64,000 nucleotides of DNA from Aliiglaciecola sp. LCG003. GTDB lineage: Bacteria > Pseudomonadota > Gammaproteobacteria > Enterobacterales > Alteromonadaceae. The first letter of the stretch is position 1. Each line of letters opens with the position of its first letter. The translations under genes and the position numbers were made by a program. The notes below the pieces were generated by a model. The model had not been told where the DNA came from. It searched no databases and was given only the letters and a program-made list of their open reading frames with translations. The DNA lies in contig NZ_CP128185.1 of NCBI RefSeq assembly GCF_030316135.1, forward strand, positions 682,001-746,000. The letters are read 5' to 3'. Below are positions 1 through 10,541 of the stretch, piece by piece.

Positions 1-1
1 A

Positions 2-103
2 CGCTCAGCTATCAGCGTTGCTGGAAAAGAAGTTAATGACTCAATTGACCCCAGAATTATTCAGTCGGTTTTTAGCCGGTATGACGAGTCCATATTTAAC
101 TAA
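2..103 (+). CDS. C-terminal end of an unidentified gene (partial)
   Basis: An open frame enters from the left edge and ends at a TAA at 101-103, giving about 33 residues ending SRYDESIFN. It is followed 5 bp later by a strong hairpin, which fits a real gene end. Too little is present to name a family. The other frame that is open here is less convincing because it runs through the hairpin. Confidence 0.35.
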   Translation, partial: RSAISVAGKEVNDSIDPRIIQSVFSRYDESIFN

Positions 104-108
104 AATAA

Positions 109-141
109 AGGCCAAATCCGTTGCCGGATTTGGCCTTTATG
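109..141. terminator. Bidirectional intrinsic terminator
   Basis: A 13-bp perfect stem (AAGGCCAAATCCG with CGGATTTGGCCTT) around a 4-nt loop. It lies between the convergent ends of the partial plus-strand gene and the minus-strand DUF1338 gene. Read on the minus strand the stem is followed by a T-rich stretch, so it best serves the DUF1338 gene. A second 7-bp hairpin (169-189) lies between it and the DUF1338 stop codon. Confidence 0.7.
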
Positions 142-199
142 AAGCTATGCGCTATCGCGATATTTTCCCACTCGCGGTTCTAGCGAGTGAAGCACATAT

Positions 200-1009
200 T
201 TAGCTTTTCACGTTAGTGCTTTCGAATATTTTATCTGCAGATGCAGCGACAAAACCGCGATACAGGCTACCGTCAGGTAGTGTATAACGCTGGGCAAACT
301 CATAGAAACAGCTTGGAACTTGCTTTTTGGTATCGCTAAATTGTACTTCTATTTGGTCTGCCATGGTGGATGATTGAGCCAAGTGAACCTCTGGGCCACC
401 TTTGATCTCGCCGCCAGAGGTGTTTAACACAAATCCGGCTAGTTTAAGTTGAGCATTTACGTCGGCTAATATTTGGAAGTGTTGTAAATGATTAACTGAA
501 ACGGTGAAGTGGTTTGCTCTGAACCCCCACGCAGCCATCCATGCAGCATACTCAGACGCCTCTAAAAGAGTCTCATAATCTACACTGGAAATTTGCCAGT
601 GAGTGCCTGAGTATAAGAAGTCGTCCATAGCTGCAGCACTGTCATCAATATTGGCCACCATTTTAGTGATAATCGCCTGTACTTCAGGGCTGAATTGTTC
701 AACCAGAAGCTCACTGATAAAGACCTTAGGTTTGGTGCTATCCGGATGCTCGAAGTGTTTAGCTTTTAACTTTTTTTGTTCAAAATCATACTGACCTTTT
801 TCTTCATAACCTAATGCGATGAATTGGGCTGCCAGTTTGTTCATATTGATCTTTTCAATATTAAATGTGCGAAAAGCAACATGGTCGTTGATCACTTCAC
901 GTTGACCGTCAAATTCTTCCAATAGAGCATGAACTTTCTGAGCTGACGGTGTGATTGAGATATAATCTTGCCAGAGGTTAGCAAACAAGGTGTCTATTTG
1001 TGTATGCAT
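200..1009 (-). CDS. DUF1338 family protein (2-oxoadipate dioxygenase/decarboxylase-like)
   Basis: About 269 residues from the ATG at 1009, starting MHTQIDTLFANLW. DUF1338 proteins usually begin with such an LFxxLWxDY segment, so I prefer this start to the ATG at 1063, which lies inside a hairpin. Characterised members (HglS/YdcJ type) are Fe(II) enzymes that convert 2-oxoadipate to D-2-hydroxyglutarate in lysine catabolism; whether this shorter protein has that activity is inference. The conserved stretch around DHVAFRTF supplies a probable metal-binding His. It lies directly downstream of astD on the same strand, so a role in amino-acid catabolism is likely. Confidence 0.75.
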   Translation of the reverse strand: MHTQIDTLFANLWQDYISITPSAQKVHALLEEFDGQREVINDHVAFRTFNIEKINMNKLAAQFIALGYEEKGQYDFEQKKLKAKHFEHPDSTKPKVFISELLVEQFSPEVQAIITKMVANIDDSAAAMDDFLYSGTHWQISSVDYETLLEASEYAAWMAAWGFRANHFTVSVNHLQHFQILADVNAQLKLAGFVLNTSGGEIKGGPEVHLAQSSTMADQIEVQFSDTKKQVPSCFYEFAQRYTLPDGSLYRGFVAASADKIFESTNVKS

Positions 1010-1036
1010 ACTACGAATCACTCTTAAATATAGCTC

Positions 1037-1066
1037 GGGATGGTGCAACCTTTTGGACACCATCCC
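1037..1066 (-). terminator. Hairpin between astD and the DUF1338 gene
   Basis: Perfect 9-bp stem GGGATGGTG/CACCATCCC with a 12-nt loop. It begins 8 bp after the astD stop codon and lies just upstream of the preferred DUF1338 start at 1009. No clear T-run follows on the minus strand, so it may act as a partial terminator or an mRNA-stabilising or processing structure rather than a full stop. Confidence 0.45.
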
Positions 1067-1073
1067 AGTTGTT

Positions 1074-2546
1074 TTAAAAAACCAAACCTGGGCTTAAAGT
1101 GCCAGGCATGGTGACTTTGTCTAGTTCCACTGATGCTACTGGGAATGCACAGTAGTCAGCAGCATAATATGCGCTAGCTCGGTGGTTACCACTGTCACCG
1201 ATTCCACCGAATGGAGCTGCACTGCTTGCACCTGTAATGGGACGATTCCAATTGACGATACCGGCACGAATTCGTTTGAAGAAATGTTGGTACTCGCTTT
1301 CATTATCGCCCAAAAATCCTGCGCTCAAACCAAAACTAGTATTATTCGCTTGATTGATAGCCTCATCTAAGGTGTCAAATCGGATCACTTTGAGCAAAGG
1401 CCCAAAATGTTCCTCGTCAGGCATAGCGTCGACTATGGCAGTAACCTCCAGGACTCCTGGGGTAACAAAACCAGATTGCTCATCTAGGTGTTGTAACTCA
1501 ACCAGCGCTTTAGCACCTAAATCCAGTAATTGTTGTTGAGCCCGCTTCATGCCTGCAGCAGCTTGTGCTGAGATCATTGCACCCATAAAAGGTTGTTCCG
1601 AAGCGTCGTATTGACCCACGGTGATTTTTTTGGTGACTTCAATCAGCCGAGCAAGGATTGCATCACCCTGAGGTGTGTTCTCAATAAATAAACGACGAGC
1701 ACAGGTACAACGTTGGCCAGAGGTGACGAATGCTGATTGCACTATATCATGCACTGCAGCATCAATATCGCTTACACCTTTAACGATTAGAGGGTTATTA
1801 CCGCCCATTTCCAAGGCCAAGATTTTACCTGGGTGACCAGAGAATTGTTCGTGCAAAATTTTACCAGTGCGAGAGCTACCTGTGAAAAACAAACCATCTA
1901 AGCCAGTGTGACCGGCTAACGCTTTGCCTGTTTCAACTTCACCTTGTACTAGGTTAAGCACGCCACTTGGTAAGCCGGCCTGTTGCCATATTTTAACCAT
2001 CTTTTCAGCCACTAACGGCGTGAGGTCGCTAGGTTTAAACACTATGGTGTTACCTGCTAGCAGTGCCGGAACAATGTGGCCGTTAGGTAAATGACCTGGG
2101 AAGTTGTACGGGCCAAACACTGCCACTACACCATGTGGCTTATGGCGAATAAATGCCTTGCCCACCGGCATAGGGTTTTCTACTGTACCGGTTCTCTCTT
2201 GGTAGGCTTTTTCGGAAATACCGATTTTGCCGATCATTGCAGCCACTTCTGTTGCCGTTTCCCATAAAGGCTTACCGGTCTCTTGAGCAATGGTCAAGGC
2301 GAGATCTTGTTTGTTTTCGCCAAGTAATTCCGCATATTTTTTTACGATAGCTAAGCGCTGTTCAAAACTCAAGTCACTCCATGCTAAAAAAGCTTGGCGG
2401 GCCGCGTTTACTGCACTGTCTATTTGTTCCGCTGAGGCTGACATGGCTTCCCATATAACGGCTTTCTTGGCAGGGTCGATAGATTGGATTTTGTGACCTT
2501 TACCAAGGTGCCAGTCACCTGCAATATAATGTGCTTGTGTATTCAT
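1074..2546 (-). CDS. astD: N-succinylglutamate 5-semialdehyde dehydrogenase
   Basis: 490 residues, the usual AstD length. Aldehyde dehydrogenase motifs are all visible: the NAD-binding FTGSSRTG at 221-228, the general-base Glu246 in LEMGGNN, and the catalytic Cys280 in [10 protein letters not shown]. It oxidises N-succinylglutamate semialdehyde to N-succinylglutamate, the fourth step of the arginine succinyltransferase (AST) pathway. It lies 20 bp downstream of astA on the same strand, in the order argD/astC-astA-astD. No astB or astE is in the window, so those steps must be encoded elsewhere or outside the edge. Confidence 0.95.
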   Translation of the reverse strand: MNTQAHYIAGDWHLGKGHKIQSIDPAKKAVIWEAMSASAEQIDSAVNAARQAFLAWSDLSFEQRLAIVKKYAELLGENKQDLALTIAQETGKPLWETATEVAAMIGKIGISEKAYQERTGTVENPMPVGKAFIRHKPHGVVAVFGPYNFPGHLPNGHIVPALLAGNTIVFKPSDLTPLVAEKMVKIWQQAGLPSGVLNLVQGEVETGKALAGHTGLDGLFFTGSSRTGKILHEQFSGHPGKILALEMGGNNPLIVKGVSDIDAAVHDIVQSAFVTSGQRCTCARRLFIENTPQGDAILARLIEVTKKITVGQYDASEQPFMGAMISAQAAAGMKRAQQQLLDLGAKALVELQHLDEQSGFVTPGVLEVTAIVDAMPDEEHFGPLLKVIRFDTLDEAINQANNTSFGLSAGFLGDNESEYQHFFKRIRAGIVNWNRPITGASSAAPFGGIGDSGNHRASAYYAADYCAFPVASVELDKVTMPGTLSPGLVF

Positions 2547-2566
2547 AACTAAGCTCCTTGAACTAC

Positions 2567-3601
2567 TTAACAGCTAATTTGAGTTGGCGCAAAACGAATA
2601 AAATCTCCATCGACAACACCAAGTGCCTTTGCACTATTTGCATCGATGTAGGCAATTTGGGCTTCTTTATCTATCTGTAATTGGGCGGTTAACGCCTTGA
2701 AGTCCTTGACCAAAGTGTTAATTACATAACACATTTCGCCTTGCTTAGATTTTTCATCATTTACTTTAATCGCCATTTTACGGCTAGCTTGCGCGGTACG
2801 TATATGGTTAATATTTGCTTCGACTGTTGGACCTGCGTCAAATATATCGACGTATCCTTGGCAGTAAAAACCTTCTTGTTGAAGTAACTGCAGTGCTGGA
2901 CGGGTTTTCTCATGCACCTGACCTATGACCGCTTGAGCAGCTTTGCTGAGCAAACTGACATAAATCGGATATTTCGGCATAAGCTCGGCAATAAATACTT
3001 TATCGCCAATACCGGTAAGATAATCCACTGTAGGGAAGTCCATCGAGAAAAAATGTTCCTCTAGCCATTGCCAGAAAGGGGAGGCGCCATGTTCATCACT
3101 CACCCCGCGCATTTCTGCGATTACCGTTTGAGCGAAACGTTGCTCATGCTCTACCATGAATAAGAAGCGAAACTTCGATAACAATCTACCATTACTGCCT
3201 TTCCGAGCATTTTCTCTGAGGAATAATGTGCAAATTTCTGACACGCCAGTATAGTCATTGCACAGGGTTAATATGTCTACCGTATTGTGAATGTTCAACT
3301 CTCGTGAAGCATGCACAACTTTACCTAAATGGTAGTGGTAAAATGCATCTTTGGTTCCGACGGTAGCTTCTATACCACTGGTGCCGACTACTTCTCCGGT
3401 CTCAGTGTCTTCCATAACAAACAGATAGCTCTCGCTACTTGGTTCAGTGACCGTCTGCAAGAACGACGCTTCTGAGCGTTCAATCTTGCTACGTAATAAG
3501 TCTTCGTTTACCGGTAGAGACGTAAAGCCAATACCGGACTCAACAGCGATGCTATGCAGCGCTGAATAGTCTTTTGATGCGATAGGACGGATCACTTTCA
3601 T
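2567..3601 (-). CDS. astA: Arginine N-succinyltransferase
   Basis: 344 residues, matching AstA of the single-subunit type. It opens with the conserved [12 protein letters not shown] and holds typical internal stretches such as [16 protein letters not shown]-like [15 protein letters not shown] and [13 protein letters not shown]. It transfers succinyl from succinyl-CoA to arginine, the first and committed step of the AST pathway. It sits between argD/astC (31-bp gap upstream) and astD (20-bp gap downstream), so the three are probably co-transcribed on the minus strand. Confidence 0.95.
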   Translation of the reverse strand: MKVIRPIASKDYSALHSIAVESGIGFTSLPVNEDLLRSKIERSEASFLQTVTEPSSESYLFVMEDTETGEVVGTSGIEATVGTKDAFYHYHLGKVVHASRELNIHNTVDILTLCNDYTGVSEICTLFLRENARKGSNGRLLSKFRFLFMVEHEQRFAQTVIAEMRGVSDEHGASPFWQWLEEHFFSMDFPTVDYLTGIGDKVFIAELMPKYPIYVSLLSKAAQAVIGQVHEKTRPALQLLQQEGFYCQGYVDIFDAGPTVEANINHIRTAQASRKMAIKVNDEKSKQGEMCYVINTLVKDFKALTAQLQIDKEAQIAYIDANSAKALGVVDGDFIRFAPTQISC

Positions 3602-3632
3602 ATTTGAATGCTCTTCATAATTAACTGCGAAG

Positions 3633-4841
<1,209 letters not shown>

Positions 4842-4979
4842 TTACCTCACTTAAATTACTTGCCAATGAAGGTTGTTTCTACAACATCATCACTATTATC
4901 GGGTATCAATGGTCTTTAGGGGACCAATTTTGACTGCGCATTGTGTCAGATTTTAAACAAATTGTCTCTAGTAAAACAG

Positions 4980-5010
4980 GCGGAATCCCTTAATAATAAA
5001 GGGGTTCCGC
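4980..5010. terminator. Hairpin terminator upstream of argD
   Basis: 12-bp stem (GCGGAATCCCTT with AAGGGGTTCCGC, one G-T wobble) with a short AT loop. It lies about 140 bp upstream of argD on the opposite side from its start and probably ended pabA transcription before the insertion sequence arrived. On the minus strand a short T-containing stretch (CTGTTTTAC) follows the stem. Confidence 0.5.
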
Positions 5011-5070
5011 TAAATTTGCAGGAAATGTGAATAACTATTTAATCTAGCTTGATGCTTTTTCTCATAACGT

Positions 5071-5160
5071 GACACCCATGTTTATATCAGGACACCCATC
5101 TTATTAAGTTGACACCCATGTTAATAACATGACACCCATGTTATTACGATGATACCAAGG
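5071..5160 (+). repeat. Tandem GACACCC repeats, 20-bp period (4 units plus a decayed fifth)
   Basis: Cores start at 5071, 5091, 5111 and 5131 (three exact GACACCCATG, one ending in C), with a decayed fifth (GATACCAAGG) at 5151. Core spacing is exactly 20 bp while the 10-bp AT-rich linkers differ in sequence. Around the fourth unit the flanks are complementary: TAATAACAT (5122-5130) and ATGTTATTA (5138-5146) form a 9-bp stem with GACACCC as the loop. Lies in the roughly 700-bp gene-free stretch between argD and the insertion sequence. Confidence 0.9.
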
Positions 5161-5269
5161 CTTATAAAATGCTTAGGTTTAGAGCATCAGCCATAAGAAG
5201 AGGGCTGAATACTGTAATCATATAGAACATTAGATTAGATGAAATTCGAAGTGTGTTGGAATTTAAGGT

Positions 5270-5296
5270 GGGTGTCCTGATAACAACATGGGTGTC
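5270..5296 (-). repeat. Two inverted-orientation repeat cores, 20-bp period
   Basis: GGGTGTC at 5270-5276 and at 5290-5296, the second inside an exact CATGGGTGTC. They are the same family as the array at 5071-5160 but on the other strand, about 110 bp away, and keep the 20-bp spacing. Together the two groups form a long inverted arrangement. I see nothing else recognisable in 5161-5269 or 5297-5496. Confidence 0.85.
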
Positions 5297-5496
5297 ACAA
5301 AACTATGTATTCTATTTAAATAAGCGCTGAATCCTTTAATCACTTGCTTGCATGATTATGTGAAATAAATGCAACCAAATGACCTAAAAAAAGGTGCAAG
5401 TGCTAAGATTCAACATATAACTGACCCAAAGACGGGGTTTTCAGTATACACATGGCGTCTTTAGGAATATGAAAGTTGGGCAACAAGGTCTTGTTT

Positions 5497-5553
5497 CATC
5501 TAGCTTGATATTTTCTGTTACAACGTGAAACTCATGTTTATCTCAGGACATAT
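5497..5553 (+). repeat. Diverged second copy of the 5043-5096 segment, next to the IS end
   Basis: This stretch resembles 5043-5096: TCTAGCTTGAT, TTTTCT, AACGTGA, CATGTTTAT and TCAGGACA occur in the same order with a few substitutions and short gaps. The repeat core has decayed to GAAACTCATG. The copy stops exactly where the terminal inverted repeat of the insertion sequence starts (5554), so the IS probably landed inside a repeat unit. Confidence 0.65.
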
Positions 5554-5566
5554 ATGGACGCTCCCC

Positions 5567-5959
5567 TGATGTCAACGTACTAATTGCCCCTTCGTGCTGA
5601 TTTTCTGCACGAATTACGTTTTTACTATTCTATTACCGCTAGTCTGTTGTCTTGAAGGCAGTCTAAAATGGCTTAGTTCTGACATATATTCAGGCTCTTT
5701 ATTAGCGTTGGTTTAATCAACGCTGGCCTCTGATGAACTCCGAACCTTATCGCCTAAAAACACCCAGTCGGATTGTTATCCGTGTCTAAGTCTGGCTTTG
5801 ATGAGGTAGGTAGACCGTTTTCTTCATCATTTTATGACTAAGCGGGGTAGGTAAAGTAAGTGTTATCCCGTGTCTTGCCTTCCACAACACCCACACAGGC
5901 TTGGTGCCTTTGTCCTACACGGAATTGAGCTCGACAGGGATAACGTAAAGTGATTCATG
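5567..5959 (-). ncRNA. Candidate guide (bridge) RNA region of the IS110-family element
   Basis: A 393-bp non-coding end downstream of the transposase gene. IS110-family elements are known to encode a structured bridge RNA in a non-coding end, and in the IS1111 group this lies on the transposase 3' side. Two short perfect hairpins can be seen here: TTCGTGC/GCACGAA (about 5591-5613) and AGCGTTG/CAACGCT (about 5704-5724). The strand, exact limits and guide loops are not determined; this is inference from position and family. Confidence 0.4.
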
Positions 5960-6985
5960 TTATGCGCTCACTTGTGAGGACGTAACGCGATAGTGCTCCT
6001 GACGTGTGAGCAATATCCAGATTAAACGTGCTAAACGATGGGCGACGGCGACTGCCACTTTATTAAACGGCTTGGTAACGCGAAGTTTAGTGGCCCACAG
6101 TGATAACGGATCAGTTCTTTGCGCGGCACGACTCACGACAGACCGCGCACCATGTACCAGTTGTTTACGTAAATAACGGTCTCCGCGTTTGGTAATGCCG
6201 CCCATCTTACTGATATTGCCTGAGGCGTGTTGTTTAGGCGTCAGCCCTAACCACACGGCAAATTCTTTGGGATTATTAAACGCCTGGCCTTTATCAATGG
6301 CGGCTAAAAACGCTGAGGCATTAATGAAACCAATCCCTGGGATGCTGAGCAATATTTTGCCACTTTCACTGTTATTAACAAAGTGATGCAATTGCTGCTC
6401 AATGGCCTTGATGCGAGAGCGTGTGTCTTCATATTCTGCCTTTAACGCGCGCATCATGGTTCTCAACTGGTTACTGCGTTGTTCGCTATCAATTACTTGG
6501 GCTAATCCTGCACACAAGGCCACGTGGCCACAAGGAAATATTACCCCAAATTCACTTAACAACCCGCGTATCTGGTTACTCAGGGCCGTTTTGTTTCTAA
6601 TTAAGCGCTCTCGAATTCGATGCAAGCAATTAATTTCTTGCTGTTGCTCAGATTTTACGGGGACAAAGCGGATATGTGAGCGCTGGCTGGCTTCTGCTAT
6701 GGCAAAAGCATCGTTATGGTCATTCTTGTTGCCTCGCACAAAAGGCGTGACATGTTGGGCTGGTATAAGCTTGGTATCATGACCTAATTTAGCAATTTCA
6801 CGCCCCCAGTAATGCGATGAATAACAGGCTTCCATCACCACCAACGTAGGTGGTTGTTGGCGCATAAAATCAAGTAGCTCAGTCCGTTTTAATTTCTTAT
6901 TAAATTGCGGTTTAATATGTTCATTTACTCCGCACACTTGAAATACAGTCTTTGCCAAATCGATGGTAATTGTTTTAAGCTTCAT
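5960..6985 (-). CDS. IS110-family transposase
   Basis: 341 residues, intact. The N-terminal DEDD RuvC-like domain has Asp9 (TIDLAKTVFQV), Glu52 (VVMEACYSSHYW), Asp89 and Asp92 (GNKNDHNDAFAIAE). The C-terminal Tnp_20 domain has LLSIPGIG at 212-219 and the likely catalytic Ser255 in KQHASGNISKMGG. All expected catalytic residues are present, so the element may be active. These enzymes are recombinases that work with an RNA guide and make no target duplication. Confidence 0.95.
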   Translation of the reverse strand: MKLKTITIDLAKTVFQVCGVNEHIKPQFNKKLKRTELLDFMRQQPPTLVVMEACYSSHYWGREIAKLGHDTKLIPAQHVTPFVRGNKNDHNDAFAIAEASQRSHIRFVPVKSEQQQEINCLHRIRERLIRNKTALSNQIRGLLSEFGVIFPCGHVALCAGLAQVIDSEQRSNQLRTMMRALKAEYEDTRSRIKAIEQQLHHFVNNSESGKILLSIPGIGFINASAFLAAIDKGQAFNNPKEFAVWLGLTPKQHASGNISKMGGITKRGDRYLRKQLVHGARSVVSRAAQRTDPLSLWATKLRVTKPFNKVAVAVAHRLARLIWILLTRQEHYRVTSSQVSA

Positions 6986-7015
6986 ATTGGACGTTCCCTA
7001 TGTAAATAGTCTTGT

Positions 7016-7654
7016 TTAAGAACTACTATTTTGGCGCATTGACGCCGTATTGGGGAGCGTCCATCTCATCACCCACGTGTTGGATAAATACAAAAAGTTT
7101 GACAATATCTGATGCCCAGATCTTGTTAATAATGATTCTGGGTGAAATTGCACTCCCATCACGGGCATCTCTTTGTGTTCAATGGCCATTGGTTCAACTC
7201 CGAACTTTCCATTGCACCAAGCCGTCATTGAAAACTCGCTAGGAATACTATTCTTTTCTAAGATTAGAGAATGATATCGGGTCGCTTCAAACGGGTTATT
7301 CACATTGTCAAATAATGCCGAGCCTGAGTGGTTTACATTTGAAGTTTTACCGTGCATTATATTTTCCGCGACTTCAACTTTAGCACCAAACACTTGGCCG
7401 ATTGCCTGATGTCCGAGACACACTCCCAACATGGGGATTTTGCCAGCGAACTTATCGATTGCTTCCAAAGTAATACCTGCGTCATTTGGGGTACATGGAC
7501 CAGGCGAAAAAACAAGCTGCTGCGGCGCTAAGCGGGAAATTTCAGTACAGCTTAGCTTATCATTTCTTACAACCTTGACCGTCGCTCCGAGTTCCCGAAA
7601 GTAACGGGCAAGATTGTGCGTAAATGAATCGTAATTATCAATCAGTAGCAACAT
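7016..7654 (-). CDS. pabA: Aminodeoxychorismate/anthranilate synthase glutamine amidotransferase, 3' end altered by IS
   Basis: Class-I glutamine amidotransferase with the nucleophile Cys in GVCLGHQA and the His-Glu pair in QFHPES. It supplies ammonia for 4-amino-4-deoxychorismate (folate) and probably anthranilate synthesis. The position next to argD is typical for pabA. The IS inverted repeat begins at 7064, so the last 16 codons (from RWTLPN to the stop) come from the IS. The conserved core ends near SGHQILSNFL, so the protein may still work. The gene is 14 bp downstream of trpS. Confidence 0.85.
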   Translation of the reverse strand: MLLLIDNYDSFTHNLARYFRELGATVKVVRNDKLSCTEISRLAPQQLVFSPGPCTPNDAGITLEAIDKFAGKIPMLGVCLGHQAIGQVFGAKVEVAENIMHGKTSNVNHSGSALFDNVNNPFEATRYHSLILEKNSIPSEFSMTAWCNGKFGVEPMAIEHKEMPVMGVQFHPESLLTRSGHQILSNFLYLSNTWVMRWTLPNTASMRQNSSS

Positions 7655-7668
7655 AAAAAGGGTGTTAG

Positions 7669-8673
7669 CTAAGGCTTAGCTATAAAACCAACCGCCTCAT
7701 ATACTTTTTTAAGTGTCTTTGATGCTCTTTCGCTGGCTTTTTCCGCGCCGCTTCGCATGATTTGGTCCAAATGCGCACGGTCCGAACGAAGTTGATGGTA
7801 TCTTGTTTGGATAGGCTCCAACAGCGCTACAACAGCATCTGCAACATCACCTTTCAAATGACCGTACATCTTGTCCTCATATGCTGGAACAAGAGTTTCT
7901 ATACTTTCACCTGTGGCACAAGATAGTAACGTCAGTAAGTTAGACACACCTGGTTTCTCCGCCACATCATAGTAGATGCGCGCTTTTTCATCGGAATCAG
8001 TAACCGCTCGTTTAATTTTTTTACTGATTTTTTTACTATCTTCTAGTAAACCGACAAAATTATTGGGATTAGTATCGGATTTAGACATTTTCTTATTCGG
8101 TTCTTGCAGACTCATTATTCGAGCGCCGAATTCTGGAATAAACGGATCCGGAATGGTGAGGACTTCGCCATACAAATTGTTAAATCTCGTTGCGATATCA
8201 CGAGTCAATTCCAGATGTTGCTTTTGATCTTCACCTACAGGAACATGATTCGCCTGATAGGCCAAGATATCTGCCGCTTGTAATACCGGATAGCTATAAA
8301 GGCCGACATTGATATTGGTGACGTTTTTGGCTGACTTATCTTTGAACTGAGTCATACGATTCAATTCACCCATTTGTGTATAACAATTCAATATCCAAGC
8401 CAACTGTGCATGTTCAGGGACATGAGATTGTATGAAGATGGTACTTTGTTCAGGATCAATCCCGCACGCTATGTAAAGTGACAGGCCATCGAGACAAGCT
8501 TCGTATAGCGCTTTGGGGTCTTGGCGTACAGTGATCGCATGCAAATCCACTAACATATACAAACAATCGTGATCCTGTTGCATATTGACCCATTGTCTCA
8601 ACGCACCCATATAATTACCGATGGTGAGTTGGCCAGAAGGTTGGCATCCGCTTAGTACGATTGGTTTGTTCAT
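7669..8673 (-). CDS. trpS: Tryptophanyl-tRNA synthetase
   Basis: 334 residues from the ATG at 8673 ([14 protein letters not shown]), the usual TrpS start; the longer frame to 8757 adds 28 residues unlike the family and overlaps rpe. Class-I synthetase motifs are GNYMGAL (HIGH-like) and KKMSKS. It charges tRNA-Trp. It lies 40 bp downstream of rpe and upstream of pabA. In many relatives gph sits between rpe and trpS; here it is absent. Confidence 0.95.
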   Translation of the reverse strand: MNKPIVLSGCQPSGQLTIGNYMGALRQWVNMQQDHDCLYMLVDLHAITVRQDPKALYEACLDGLSLYIACGIDPEQSTIFIQSHVPEHAQLAWILNCYTQMGELNRMTQFKDKSAKNVTNINVGLYSYPVLQAADILAYQANHVPVGEDQKQHLELTRDIATRFNNLYGEVLTIPDPFIPEFGARIMSLQEPNKKMSKSDTNPNNFVGLLEDSKKISKKIKRAVTDSDEKARIYYDVAEKPGVSNLLTLLSCATGESIETLVPAYEDKMYGHLKGDVADAVVALLEPIQTRYHQLRSDRAHLDQIMRSGAEKASERASKTLKKVYEAVGFIAKP

Positions 8674-8713
8674 AATGATAAATATCTTCTTGTAATACTG
8701 AGTGTTTGGAAAA

Positions 8714-9391
8714 TTAGACTGAATGGACTTTAGCCAATTCGCTACGCATATTATCAATGACAGTCTTGTAGTCAGTTTGATTAAAAATGGCTGATCCGGC
8801 TACAAAAGTATCGGCTCCGGCCTCCGCGATGCTGCGAATATTATCGACTTTTACGCCGCCGTCAATTTCAATTCGAATTTCTTTCCCAGATTGCCGTATT
8901 AATTGTCGCAATCTTTTAATTTTATGTAATGTGGAGGGTATAAACTGTTGCCCCCCAAAACCAGGGTTAACAGACATAATTAACACAAAGTCCAACTTTT
9001 CCAAAACATACTCTACACAATCGAGAGATGTCGCAGGGTTGAGAACTAGTCCTGCTTCGCAATTATGATCGAGTATCAATTGGATACTTCTATCGACATG
9101 TTTACTTGCTTCGGGATGGAAGCTGATCCGACTTGCCCCTGCTTCTGCAAAACCTTCAATCATAGTATCAACCGGTTCTACCATTAAATGCACGTCTATG
9201 GGCTTTGAAACGCCATGCTTGACGAGTGATTGGCAAATCATTGGACCTATTGTGAGGTTTGGCACATAGTGATTGTCCATAACGTCGAAATGGATTAAAT
9301 CGGCTCCTGCATCAATTACCTTATCTACTTCATCTCCCAGTCGAGCAAAATTCGCGGATAGAATTGAAGGGGCGATCAAAAAAGGCTGCAT
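8714..9391 (-). CDS. rpe: Ribulose-phosphate 3-epimerase
   Basis: 225 residues from the ATG at 9391, which follows GGAG at a good distance; the ATG at 9403 has no such site. TIM-barrel signatures: [45 protein letters not shown] and [10 protein letters not shown], with the metal-binding His, Asp and Met positions present. It interconverts ribulose 5-phosphate and xylulose 5-phosphate in the pentose phosphate pathway. Part of the conserved damX-dam-rpe-trpS cluster, but separated here from dam by three plus-strand genes. Confidence 0.96.
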   Translation of the reverse strand: MQPFLIAPSILSANFARLGDEVDKVIDAGADLIHFDVMDNHYVPNLTIGPMICQSLVKHGVSKPIDVHLMVEPVDTMIEGFAEAGASRISFHPEASKHVDRSIQLILDHNCEAGLVLNPATSLDCVEYVLEKLDFVLIMSVNPGFGGQQFIPSTLHKIKRLRQLIRQSGKEIRIEIDGGVKVDNIRSIAEAGADTFVAGSAIFNQTDYKTVIDNMRSELAKVHSV

Positions 9392-9690
9392 ATGTTTCTC
9401 CATTTGTTTATTCGGTTAACTTTACCGAAAAAGGCTGGATGACTAAAGAAAAACCGCCGCACCATATTGGTGCTAAAGATTTATTGTGGTGCGAAAGAGT
9501 CTAGTTAAGATATTTCTCCTTCAGTTCTTCAATCTTACTAATCACCTTTAATTCCTTAATTTTCAAACGGTTGCATGTAATTGATGGCTAGTGATATTAG
9601 CGGCACTAGAATTGCCTTTAAAAGGTAACGACATAACTTCCTGAATAATAATTAAAAAATATAAAATACTTTAATAATTGGAGAACACAT

Positions 9691-10371
9691 ATGAAATCAA
9701 TCAAATTAGCGGCCATAGCTATTGCTGTCTTATCTGCATCAAGCGTCAGCTCAGTTGCTTTAGCTGATGTGGAAGCAAATGTAGGTGTTACTAGCAACTA
9801 TCTTTGGCGCGGTGTAAGCCAGAGTTCAGACGATGTTTCCGTTTCTGGTGGTATAGATTATTCTCACGAAAGTGGTTTTTATGCAGGTACTTGGATTGGT
9901 AGCATAGACTTCGGTGATGGAAGTGGAACTGAAAATGACTATTATTTAGGTTACGGTGGTGAGTCAGGAGAGTTCGGCTATGACGTTGGTTATATTTATT
10001 ATGCGTATCCAGCTGATGGTTTCGAAGACTCAAATTTTGGTGAAATATATTTCAATGGTTCATATAAAGCATTCGGTTTTGGCGTCGCTTATACGGTGAA
10101 CAGCGAAGTAGATGATGGGTCATTGTTCGATTCTGGGGATATGTACTACAACCTAAGTTACGGTTTTGATTTACCAGAAGAATTCACTCTTGGATTGACC
10201 CTTGGTTACTATGATTTTGATGCGGGCAGTGATGCGGATTATAGCCACTATCAAATTGACTTAGCTAAAGGTGATTTCACGCTAAGTATTTCAAAAGCTG
10301 AAGAAGAAGCCGCTGGCTCAGGTAAGGGCGATGATACTAAGTTCGTAGTGAGTTGGGGCACATCTTTTTAA
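9691..10371 (+). CDS. TorF-family putative porin (Gcw_chp domain outer-membrane protein)
   Basis: 226 residues with a signal peptide cut after SVALA (about residue 25). The mature part starts DVEANVGVTSNYLWRGVSQS, the hallmark of TIGR02001/Gcw_chp proteins, and is made of short amphipathic strands rich in Asp, Gly and Tyr, ending in Phe like an outer-membrane barrel. GGAG precedes the ATG by a normal gap. It stands alone with its own terminator, in opposite orientation to rpe. Substrate unknown. The roughly 300 bp upstream (9392-9690) is AT-rich and probably holds its promoter. Confidence 0.85.
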   Translation: MKSIKLAAIAIAVLSASSVSSVALADVEANVGVTSNYLWRGVSQSSDDVSVSGGIDYSHESGFYAGTWIGSIDFGDGSGTENDYYLGYGGESGEFGYDVGYIYYAYPADGFEDSNFGEIYFNGSYKAFGFGVAYTVNSEVDDGSLFDSGDMYYNLSYGFDLPEEFTLGLTLGYYDFDAGSDADYSHYQIDLAKGDFTLSISKAEEEAAGSGKGDDTKFVVSWGTSF

Positions 10372-10390
10372 TCGGTATTTACGGAACCCT

Positions 10391-10421
10391 AAAAAGCCAG
10401 CTAAATGCTGGCTTTTTGTGT
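10391..10421 (+). terminator. Intrinsic terminator of the TorF-like gene
   Basis: AAAAAGCCAGC and GCTGGCTTTTT form an 11-bp perfect stem with a 5-nt loop, 20 bp after the stop codon. The A- and T-runs make it able to work on both strands. Confidence 0.9.
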
Positions 10422-10541
10422 TTTAGCGCCTAGCAATTGTAAATTTACGGTAAATATTGCAGTCCATACGGTAAATAGAGATGGCTCAATTGTTGAACAA
10501 AGGTATACTATTCACATATATCGTGGAAAAAGGGTACTTAC

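Larger units (their letters stand above)
5554..7064 (-). mobile_element. IS110-family insertion sequence (IS1111-like), about 1.5 kb
   Basis: Bounded by a perfect 13-bp inverted repeat, ATGGACGCTCCCC at 5554-5566 and GGGGAGCGTCCAT at 7052-7064. Subterminal inverted repeats are typical of the IS1111 subgroup of IS110; the true ends may lie a few bases further out. It carries one DEDD transposase gene on the minus strand, about 66 bp of non-coding DNA upstream and about 390 bp downstream. No target duplication is obvious, as expected for the family. It sits between pabA and argD. Confidence 0.85.

Noticed and set aside
6402-6782. Plus-strand ORF inside the transposase gene
   Set aside because: It is the opposite strand of the IS110 transposase, which has full family motifs.
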